This document shows positions 7,315-13,042 of a stretch of DNA of 15,198 nt, one piece after another. The notes under the pieces are model-generated. The model searched no databases and had not been told where the DNA came from. It saw only the letters and a program-made list of their open reading frames with translations. Each line of letters begins with the position of its first letter. Position 1 is the stretch's first letter. The position numbers were made by a program, and so were the translations under genes. Origin of the DNA: RYN-431 sp036388295 (GTDB lineage: Bacteria; Planctomycetota; Phycisphaerae; Tepidisphaerales; Tepidisphaeraceae); contig DASVSC010000076.1 of assembly GCA_036388295.1 (NCBI GenBank), positions 1 through 15,198 on the forward strand, read 5' to 3'.

Positions 7315-8015
7315 GCGGGTGGCGGCATCAGGAACTGGGCGAGACCGGCCGCGAAAACGGCGGCGGTCTCGACGCGCAGGATCGTCGGCCCGAGGCTGGC
7401 GGCCGTCAAGCCGCTGGCGACAAACGCGGCCTCCTCGTCCGGCGACCAGTCGCCTTCCGGGCCGATCAGCAATGTGGCCGCCCGGGCCGGGCCGGGCGGC
7501 GCTTGGAAGCGCGTCGCGTCGGGCCGCGTGCTGAAGAAGATCGTGGTCGGCGGGTCCAGCGTCGGCAGCAGCGTGCGCAAGTCCGTCAGCGGACTGATCG
7601 CCAGGACGCCCGACCGGCGGCACTGCTTGGCCGATTCGATCGCGATGCGTTCCCATCGCTCCGTTTTCGACCGGCCTTCGGGGTGCACCACGCTGCGCGC
7701 GGTGCGCAGTGGAATGAACCGGGCCGCGCCGACTTCGGACAATTTTTCGATCATCCAATCCGCCCGGTCCCCCTTCGGCACCGCGGCGGCCACAATAACG
7801 GTCGCGACGGCGGGGGGCGGCGTAATCGATTCGATCCGCAAAGTAACGCCCAGCTCGATCGTCACCACTTCGGCCGTCGCGGTGCGGCCGGTGGCGTCGA
7901 AGGCCTCGACTATTTCACCGGCCGTCAGACGCAGCACGGAGCGCAGGTGGTGGGCCTGCGCGGGGTCGGGCGTGATGACGCCGGGGCGGAGATCGGGAAC
8001 GTGAACGCGGCGCAC
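7311..8015 (-). CDS. rsmE: 16S rRNA (uracil-1498-N3)-methyltransferase RsmE
   Basis: 234 residues. RsmE is a SPOUT-class, SAM-dependent enzyme that methylates U1498 of 16S rRNA in the assembled 30S subunit. The N-terminal MRRVHVPD starts the PUA-like RNA-binding domain. The catalytic half shows KGDRADWMIEKLSEVG (81-96), ERWERIAIESAKQCRR (119-134), LLIGPEGDWSPDE (182-194) and LGPTILRVETA (208-218). The last two form the trefoil-knot SAM site. The second G of the usual GPEGG is D189, a small deviation. The start is GTG at 8013-8015, picked because family members begin at this point; the upstream bases show no strong Shine-Dalgarno. It heads a three-gene operon by ATGA overlap with the next gene. 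Confidence 0.93.
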   Translation of the reverse strand: MRRVHVPDLRPGVITPDPAQAHHLRSVLRLTAGEIVEAFDATGRTATAEVVTIELGVTLRIESITPPPAVATVIVAAAVPKGDRADWMIEKLSEVGAARFIPLRTARSVVHPEGRSKTERWERIAIESAKQCRRSGVLAISPLTDLRTLLPTLDPPTTIFFSTRPDATRFQAPPGPARAATLLIGPEGDWSPDEEAAFVASGLTAASLGPTILRVETAAVFAAGLAQFLMPPPA

Positions 8016-8143
8016 GGGCGGATTGTCAGGGCAAATGCGTCGTTAAGGAAGCCCCGCTGATTGCCGATAAGGACGGCACGGGCTAAGGTGTCCGCGTCCA
8101 CGCGCGCCCGCGCGTCGGCGGCTTTTTTGCACAGAGGTCTCGC

Positions 8144-8683
8144 TTGTCCCAGGCCGTTCGTGATTTGCCCGATCCGCTGTCGCCGACCCCGGCGTTGCCG
8201 TCGAGCAGTCCCGACGATTTGCTCGCGAAAATGGCCGACGAGGCGATCGACCAGCTGATGGCCGACGCCGACAAGGGCCGTCCCACTGTCACGCCGCCGG
8301 CGCTCGAAGAGCCGGCCGAAGCGCCCGCGCCAGAGCCACCTGAGTCGGCCGCACGAGTGGCTCCGGAGGCGACCGCCGCACCGGCAACGCTCGCGCCAGC
8401 GGCGGAGCAACAGCACGGCGAAACGCCCGCCGCTGCCACCGACGCCACGATTCCCGCGGCCTCCGATTCCGACCCGCCGTCGCCCGCGGCCGACGTGAAA
8501 GCGTTGCTCGGCGACATCCCGGAAGACGCGTCGTCGCCACTGCTCTGGCCCTTACAGGTCATCAACGCCCCGTTCGCCTGGCTGGGCGAGCGCACGCGCA
8601 TGACCCTCGGCTTGATCGGCGTTGTCACGCTGGTGCCGGCGATTTGTGCGATCGTCTACGTCGTCTTCCTGAAGCACCGTTAG
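8144..8683 (+). CDS. Pro/Ala-rich protein with one C-terminal membrane helix, function unknown
   Basis: 179 residues from a TTG codon. AGAGG at 8133-8137, six bases before the TTG, supports this unusual start. The N-terminal part has a small helical patch, DDLLAKMADEAIDQLMADAD (24-43). Then comes a long disordered-looking run rich in Pro, Ala and Glu (about 44-125). A tryptophan-containing amphipathic stretch follows (WPLQVINAPFAWLGERTRM, about 134-152), and one hydrophobic helix (about 153-174) ends in LKHR. There is no signal peptide, so a tail-anchored inner-membrane protein with a cytoplasmic linker is the simplest topology. I recognise no named family; the layout suggests a lineage-specific adaptor. 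It is divergent from rsmE across 128 nt and converges on nadE. Confidence 0.7.
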   Translation: MSQAVRDLPDPLSPTPALPSSSPDDLLAKMADEAIDQLMADADKGRPTVTPPALEEPAEAPAPEPPESAARVAPEATAAPATLAPAAEQQHGETPAAATDATIPAASDSDPPSPAADVKALLGDIPEDASSPLLWPLQVINAPFAWLGERTRMTLGLIGVVTLVPAICAIVYVVFLKHR

Positions 8684-8732
8684 AGCAATGTCCACTTCAT
8701 CGTCTCACGGCCGCCGGGGACAGACCCTTCGG

Positions 8733-8754
8733 CATGGCCGCTTAAGCGGCCATG
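8733..8754. repeat. 22-bp perfect palindrome centred on CTTAAG between convergent genes
   Basis: The half site CATGGCCGCTT is followed by its exact complement. A G/G mismatch at 8732/8755 and a further G-C pair extend it, just as at the palindrome in the resB-ccsA junction (3104-3123). It lies 49 nt after the stop of the 8144-8683 gene and 44 nt from the nadE stop, where it could end or protect both converging transcripts. GGGGACAGACCC (8717-8728), just to its left, resembles words seen in REP-type repeats. Confidence 0.75.
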
Positions 8755-8798
8755 GCCTTAGCGCATGACCATTCGCGCGGAAAGGAGCAAAGCTTGCT

Positions 8799-10463
8799 TC
8801 ACGCCGGCAGTGGCTGTTGGTAGTTCTGCGCGATCGGCACGCGCCGGCCGACGCCGAAGGCGCGGCTGGTGACTTTTAATCCCGTCGCCATCTGGCGCCG
8901 CTTGTACTCGCTGCGGTCGACCAGCTTCGTTACGCGCATCACGGTCTGTGGGTCGAAGCCTTCGCGGATGATGTCACGCACGCTCTTATCTTCTTCGATC
9001 AGGCGGAACAGGATGCCGTCGAGGATGTCGTAGGGCGGCAGTGAGTCCTGGTCGACTTGCCCCGGCTTCAGCTCCGCGCTCGGCGGCTTGGTGATGCTGT
9101 TCCACGGAATGATTTCCCGGCCGGCGTTTTCGTTGATCCAGCGACTTAAAGCCCAGACCGTGGTCTTGGGCACGTCGCTGATGACGGCCAGGCCGCCACA
9201 CATGTCGCCGTAGAGCGTGCAGTAGCCGACGGCGACCTCGCTTTTGTTGCCGGTGGTCAGCAGCAGGCTGCCGAACTTGTTACTGATGCTCATCAGCACG
9301 TTCCCGCGCAAGCGGGCCTGCATGTTTTCTTCGGTCAGATCGCTGGTGCGGCCGGCGAATACTTCTTGGAGTGAGCTTTCGAAGCAGTCGTGCGCCGGGC
9401 CGATCGGGATCTTGTGGATCACGATGCCCAGGTTCTTGGCCAAGGCGTAAGCGTCGCTCACGCTGTGCTCGGACGAATAGCGGCTCGGCATGGCCACGCC
9501 CATCACGTTCTCGCGGCCGAGCGCGGCGACGGCTAATGCGCAGACGAGCGCGCTGTCGATGCCCCCCGACAAGCCGAGCACGACCTGCTTAAAGCCGCAC
9601 TTGCGCACATAATCGCGCAGGCCCAGCACCAGGGCCTTGTGAATGCTTTCGAGATTCGTTGAGACGGTTTCCATGCGGTTGGAGGCCGGGTCGTTCAGGT
9701 CGGCGATCAGCAGGTCTTCCTCGAAGTCTTTGGCCTGCGCGATCAGGTTTCCCTCGGCGTCGAAGACGACGCTGCAGCCGTCGAAGATCAGTTCGTCGTT
9801 ACCGCCGACCTGGTTGACGTAGACCATTGGCGCGCCGAACTGCTTGGCCTGGCTGCTGAGCAGTTCCAGGCGGAACTTGTGCTTGCCGGCCACGAAGGGC
9901 GACGCGCTGCAGTTGACCATGACCTCCGCGCCGGCGGCGTCGAGGTCGGCGATCGGGTTATCGTGATAGAGACGACGCGTGATCAGCCGCTCGTCGTTCC
10001 ACAAATCTTCGCAGATCGACAGGCCGACTTTCCGGCCGGCGAGGTTCACGATCTGGCTGCGCTCGGATTTCGGGCCGGGCTCGAAATAGCGGCTTTCGTC
10101 GAACACGTCGTACGTCGGTAGCAGCGTCTTGAAATGGCGGCTGGCGACGCGGCCGTCGCGCAGCACGGCGGCGGCGTTGTAAAGCGAACGGCCGATGGGA
10201 TTCGGGTTGCCTTCGGCGTAGCCGACGATCGCATCGATGCCCCGCGTGTGTTCGGCCAAGCGTTCGACAACGGCTTTGTTGTCCTCGACGAACTGCGGCT
10301 TGAGCAGCAAGTCCTTCGGCGGGTAGCCGGTGACGCTCAGTTCCGGAAACACCACGGCCTGGGCGCCCGCGTCCTTGGCCCGGGCGATGGCGTCGGTCAT
10401 CAGCTTTTCGTTCTTAGGCAGGTCGCCGACGGTGGGATTGATCTGGGCCAGGGCAATACGCAT
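8799..10463 (-). CDS. nadE: Glutamine-dependent NAD+ synthetase
   Basis: 554 residues from the ATG at 10463. It makes NAD+ from nicotinic acid adenine dinucleotide, ATP and ammonia released from glutamine. The N-terminal nitrilase-type domain (about 1-270) has the full Glu-Lys-Cys triad: E41 (FPELSVTGYPPKDLLL), K112 (RHFKTLLPTYDVFDE) and C151 (GLSICEDLWND). The C-terminal synthetase domain has the ATP-pyrophosphatase loop SGGIDS (299-304) and the TTGNKSEVAVGYCTLYGDMCGG stretch. Length fits the two-domain bacterial type of about 550. A longer in-frame reading adds 21 residues (beginning MGLRSSC), but MRIALAQINPTVGDL is the family's usual N-terminus. The gene follows the zinc-ribbon membrane protein by 31 nt and is probably cotranscribed with it. 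Confidence 0.94.
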   Translation of the reverse strand: MRIALAQINPTVGDLPKNEKLMTDAIARAKDAGAQAVVFPELSVTGYPPKDLLLKPQFVEDNKAVVERLAEHTRGIDAIVGYAEGNPNPIGRSLYNAAAVLRDGRVASRHFKTLLPTYDVFDESRYFEPGPKSERSQIVNLAGRKVGLSICEDLWNDERLITRRLYHDNPIADLDAAGAEVMVNCSASPFVAGKHKFRLELLSSQAKQFGAPMVYVNQVGGNDELIFDGCSVVFDAEGNLIAQAKDFEEDLLIADLNDPASNRMETVSTNLESIHKALVLGLRDYVRKCGFKQVVLGLSGGIDSALVCALAVAALGRENVMGVAMPSRYSSEHSVSDAYALAKNLGIVIHKIPIGPAHDCFESSLQEVFAGRTSDLTEENMQARLRGNVLMSISNKFGSLLLTTGNKSEVAVGYCTLYGDMCGGLAVISDVPKTTVWALSRWINENAGREIIPWNSITKPPSAELKPGQVDQDSLPPYDILDGILFRLIEEDKSVRDIIREGFDPQTVMRVTKLVDRSEYKRRQMATGLKVTSRAFGVGRRVPIAQNYQQPLPA

Positions 10464-10494
10464 ACGGCGATCGTAGTCCCACCGGGCCTTCAGA

Positions 10495-11895
10495 TCACGG
10501 CTTGTACAGCTTGACCTCAAACCCACTGTGCCGGCGGGGCGTGTCCGACGCCGGCAGTGCCGGCAGCACCGGCCGCGCGCCCGCGGCGCGGGCGGCGTCG
10601 CTTTCGCGCACGTGGCGCAATCGTTCCGGATCGGGCTTCGGCCGGTTGCCGGTCCGGCGGTTCATCAGCACGGCCATGGCGTCGGTGCGGTTCACCCGCT
10701 CGTGCCGCTGCAACACCCAATCGAGCGCGTTCAAGTTCCCGCGGTAGATCAGGCCCAGCCACGCCGCGGCCAAGTGCATCAGGTAAACGGCGGCCGCGAA
10801 GATGGCGAGCGTGAGGCTCAGGTCGAGCAGCTCGCGCATCAATTGACCCTTCGTAGCGCTCAGCGCCAGGGCGCTCGTCGGCATGAACGTGACGCCCGAC
10901 AACGCGAAGTCGTACACGAACAACGCGATGTAAAACGTCAACGACGCCAGCAGGTACTTCACCGGTGCGACCGTCACCACAGAGACCACGCGTTTGGGCA
11001 TCAGGTTCTGGATCACGCCACCGCAGATGATGGTGAACAGGGCTGCCGGGAAGATCAGCATGCCCCAAGCCGTCGTGCTGTAGACGATGACGCGGTGTTC
11101 GCGCAGGACGTCGCCGGGGACGAACATCAGCGACAGCAGCAGCGGGGCGAAGGCGTACGCCAGAGCGATGCCGAAGCTCCAGAGGGGGTTGACGACGTCT
11201 TCGCTGAGCGAAACGCCGCGTAGCAGCACCGGCACGCGGTCGCGGTCGTTCGGGCCGAAGTCTTCGATGGTGTTGCAGTAGTGCGCGATGATGATCAGCG
11301 TCAGGATGAGAACGATGAAGATGAAAAAGACGTTGAACCCGGGCACAATCAAGCCCGTTGCCATCACGGCGTGGACGGCCCAGACGATGCCGATCGCCAT
11401 CAGGCTCCAACCACTCGCCAGCCGCCAAGGCATCGACCACCACGTGATCGATTCACCGGACCCGTCCGCGGCCTGCGCGGTGCTGCGCGCGTAACCGAGG
11501 ACGGGCGCGCCGGGGTCCATCGGCGGCGGCGGGGGCGGCAGTTCGTCGTTGCGGATTCCCACCGGCAGCATCAGTTCGCCGGTGATCGGGTCGTAACGCG
11601 GCGTCGGGCGCGAGCGGGGCGTGGTGGCGGGATCGCCGGTGCCGGCTGTAAGAAACTCATCGAGGCTACTGCGCATGTCCTCGCGTTGACCGAAGGCGCG
11701 CACCTTTCCTTCGTAATCCGATGAGGCCTCCTCGGCGTCGGCCAGGCGCACGGTGCCGTCGGCGGCGAAGTCGTCGACTTCGCCGAGCCGCGGCACGTCG
11801 ACGAGCCGCCGGCACGCCTGGCACTGGATCGATTCGCCCGCCATCTCGGCCGGGACGTCGAACGGTTCGCCGCAAATACAAACAAAATGGATCAT
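10495..11895 (-). CDS. Zinc-ribbon multi-pass membrane protein, function unknown
   Basis: 466 residues from the ATG at 11895. The N-terminus holds a treble-clef or rubredoxin-like zinc site, C6-x-C8 and C25-x-x-C28 (VCICGEPFD...CQACRRLVDVP). An acidic linker follows, then YDPITGEL (101-108), a run of six prolines (120-125), and about six membrane helices (163-183, 187-206, 239-259, 273-298, 309-333, 357-381). A basic, Pro-rich cytoplasmic tail closes it. I recognise no named family. A start six codons upstream (11913) is possible but has no ribosome site, whereas AAGGG lies seven bases before 11895. The 11913 ATG also overlaps a perfect TATAAT. nadE follows 31 nt downstream, the only functional hint. 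Confidence 0.8.
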   Translation of the reverse strand: MIHFVCICGEPFDVPAEMAGESIQCQACRRLVDVPRLGEVDDFAADGTVRLADAEEASSDYEGKVRAFGQREDMRSSLDEFLTAGTGDPATTPRSRPTPRYDPITGELMLPVGIRNDELPPPPPPMDPGAPVLGYARSTAQAADGSGESITWWSMPWRLASGWSLMAIGIVWAVHAVMATGLIVPGFNVFFIFIVLILTLIIIAHYCNTIEDFGPNDRDRVPVLLRGVSLSEDVVNPLWSFGIALAYAFAPLLLSLMFVPGDVLREHRVIVYSTTAWGMLIFPAALFTIICGGVIQNLMPKRVVSVVTVAPVKYLLASLTFYIALFVYDFALSGVTFMPTSALALSATKGQLMRELLDLSLTLAIFAAAVYLMHLAAAWLGLIYRGNLNALDWVLQRHERVNRTDAMAVLMNRRTGNRPKPDPERLRHVRESDAARAAGARPVLPALPASDTPRRHSGFEVKLYKP

Positions 11896-11911
11896 GTTGG
11901 GGCCCTTGGGC

Positions 11912-11917
11912 ATTATA
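11912..11917 (-). promoter_or_regulatory. Candidate -10 box for the zinc-ribbon/nadE operon
   Basis: Read on the minus strand these bases are TATAAT, a perfect sigma-70 -10 hexamer in a GC-rich setting, 16 nt before the ATG at 11895. No good -35 is seen at 17-19 nt. If used, transcription would begin about 10 nt before the start codon, leaving a very short leader that trims the AAGGG site. The true promoter could therefore lie elsewhere. Confidence 0.35.
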
Positions 11918-11955
11918 GCCGGTTTCGTCGCCCTCGATTCAGCCGGCGGCGTCGG

Positions 11956-11961
11956 TACAAT
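11956..11961 (+). promoter_or_regulatory. Candidate -10 box for the coiled-coil gene
   Basis: TACAAT matches TATAAT at five of six bases and lies 24 nt before the ATG at 11986. The stretch TCGATT (11934-11939), 16 nt upstream, is a poor -35. It sits in the 90-nt gap between divergent genes. Confidence 0.35.
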
Positions 11962-11985
11962 CGGAAGTCGAAGGAGTTCCCGCGT

Positions 11986-12372
11986 ATGCCCCGGCCGACC
12001 CGCGTCGCCATCGCCTTATTCGCCACCGCTGCCGCGGCCATCGCGCAGGCGCCCAACCCCGAGCAGCAGGACCTGCTCAACCAGCTGCGCGCCGCCCAGG
12101 ACCGCAAGAACGAACTGGCGACCGAGAATAACAAGCTGCGCAAACAGCTGACCGACTTGGAAAAGAAGGTGGCCGAGCAGTCCGACCAGCTCAGCACGCT
12201 GGACAACCGCGCTTACTACCTGCGCGAGCATTACGCGGCGTGGGAGCAGTTCCTTGACAACAACCCGGCCGTGCGTTCGATGTGGCTGGCCTTCTTCAGC
12301 AACGCCGCCGCTGCCGAGCGGGCTACCGACCTTCTGGGCGATGGCCGCTGGCCCTTCGCCGTCGAGCAATAA
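11986..12372 (+). CDS. Small exported coiled-coil protein, function unknown
   Basis: 128 residues from the ATG at 11986, with AAGGAG at 11971-11976 as a strong ribosome site. Upstream in-frame starts add a very basic, unstructured segment and are rejected. Residues 1-20 (MPRPTRVAIALFATAAAAIA) look like a signal peptide with an AIA-QA cleavage site. Residues about 24-75 form a coiled coil rich in Glu, Lys and Gln, with leucines at 30, 31, 34, 44, 51, 55, 58, 69 and 72. The C-terminal part (about 76-128) is aromatic-rich: YYLREHYAAWEQFL and VRSMWLAFF. A periplasmic or cell-envelope helical protein is likely. No named family is recognised. It is divergent from the zinc-ribbon gene. Confidence 0.78.
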   Translation: MPRPTRVAIALFATAAAAIAQAPNPEQQDLLNQLRAAQDRKNELATENNKLRKQLTDLEKKVAEQSDQLSTLDNRAYYLREHYAAWEQFLDNNPAVRSMWLAFFSNAAAAERATDLLGDGRWPFAVEQ

Positions 12373-12742
12373 ACCGCCTTAACCGCCCGGGCCGATGGCG
12401 AGTGCGGCATTTCGCCCGAATGCCCTCATTCGGCGGTCGGTGTTGTAAAATGTACCTGCCACGGCGTGCGATCTAAGGTTAAACGGAAAACGAGGTCCGG
12501 AAACACGCTTTGAGTAGACCAATTTTCTTAAAAGCACTAACCGTGTGCGGTGCGTAGAGTCTTGTGAGTGAAGAAGTTACGAACCAGTTGAATGGACAGA
12601 TTGACGCATTAAAGGTTTTTAATGCCTCCTGTCGGAAACAGTCAATGGTTGCGGCGCATAATCAGGCCTCGGGCATAATGCGGCAGGGCAGAATGAGTAC
12701 GCCCGTCGGTATGCCATAGTTCGACTGATTCGGGGAGCAATT
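12373..12742. other. 370-nt stretch without a convincing gene, A/T-richer than its surroundings
   Basis: No ORF with coding character is visible, and long A/T-rich runs appear (around 12480-12540 and 12600-12625). It holds a 7-bp perfect hairpin with a CCCT loop at 12416-12433, 44 nt after the coiled-coil gene's stop; this could end that transcript, though no T-tract follows. It also holds an 8-bp perfect hairpin at 12606-12625 and two CATAAT words (12657-12662 and 12674-12679) that resemble -10 boxes without good -35 partners. It may carry promoters, a long leader or a small RNA for the downstream glycosyl gene. I recognise no known riboswitch. Confidence 0.5.
12606..12625. repeat. 8-bp perfect inverted repeat (hairpin or operator candidate)
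   Basis: GCATTAAA (12606-12613) and TTTAATGC (12618-12625) are exact reverse complements around a GGTT loop. The A/T-rich arms make it a better candidate for a DNA-binding site or leader hairpin than for a terminator. Confidence 0.4.
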
Positions 12743-12925
12743 ATGAAATTACTTGTCGAGAGCAATCACGGATCAGCCAAGCACGCCAGCCAACGCCTCG
12801 CCGCCGGACTGCCGGTGATCAAGTCCCTGAAGCGTCCGCGCGATAAATCGGCGGACCCCGTGGACTGCGGCGAATTGCGCCGTTTGGCCTGCGACCGGCT
12901 ACGCCACTTCGCCTCGCTTCGCTAG
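12743..12925 (+). CDS. Doubtful 60-codon ORF upstream of the glycosyl gene
   Basis: An ATG with GGGGAG five bases upstream opens a 60-codon frame (MKLLVESNHGSAKHASQRLA at the start) ending at TAG 12923-12925. The product is basic, with two cysteines, no signal peptide, no membrane helix and no family I recognise. For: good ribosome site and plausible codon use in the first half. Against: the second half (LRRLACDRLRHFASLR) looks like translated GC-rich spacer. The stop is in the same frame as the glycosyl gene, with 39 further open codons up to its ATG. It could be a small protein, a leader peptide, or chance. Confidence 0.3.
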   Translation: MKLLVESNHGSAKHASQRLAAGLPVIKSLKRPRDKSADPVDCGELRRLACDRLRHFASLR

Positions 12926-13042
12926 GCTATTCGCCGCTCGCGTTCGTTTAGCGCGATTCGTCTTCGGGCATTCTTACATCCTCGCATTCGACCGGCAGTG
13001 TTTTACGCGGCCTATGGTCGTTCTGACTCTCTGGAAAAGCCT

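Noticed and set aside
6772..8004. 410-codon open frame on the plus strand opposite rsmE and the membrane protein
   Set aside because: It crosses two real minus-strand genes that show family motifs and coupled overlaps; its own product is low-complexity Arg/His/Ala.
8061..8089. Sigma-70 promoter TTGCCG, 17 nt, TAAGGT for the 8144 gene
   Set aside because: Spacing is right but the -10 matches only three of six consensus bases, so it is not reported as a feature.
8100..8128. Intrinsic terminator: stem ACGCGC/GCGCGT followed by TTTTTT
   Set aside because: The T-run is seven bases away from the stem and lies directly before the ribosome site of a gene in the same direction, with no upstream gene to end. 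Attenuation cannot be excluded but is unsupported.
12373..12742. Riboswitch (c-di-GMP, cobalamin or SAM type) in the leader
   Set aside because: I could not match any conserved core of these classes by eye; only short simple hairpins are visible.
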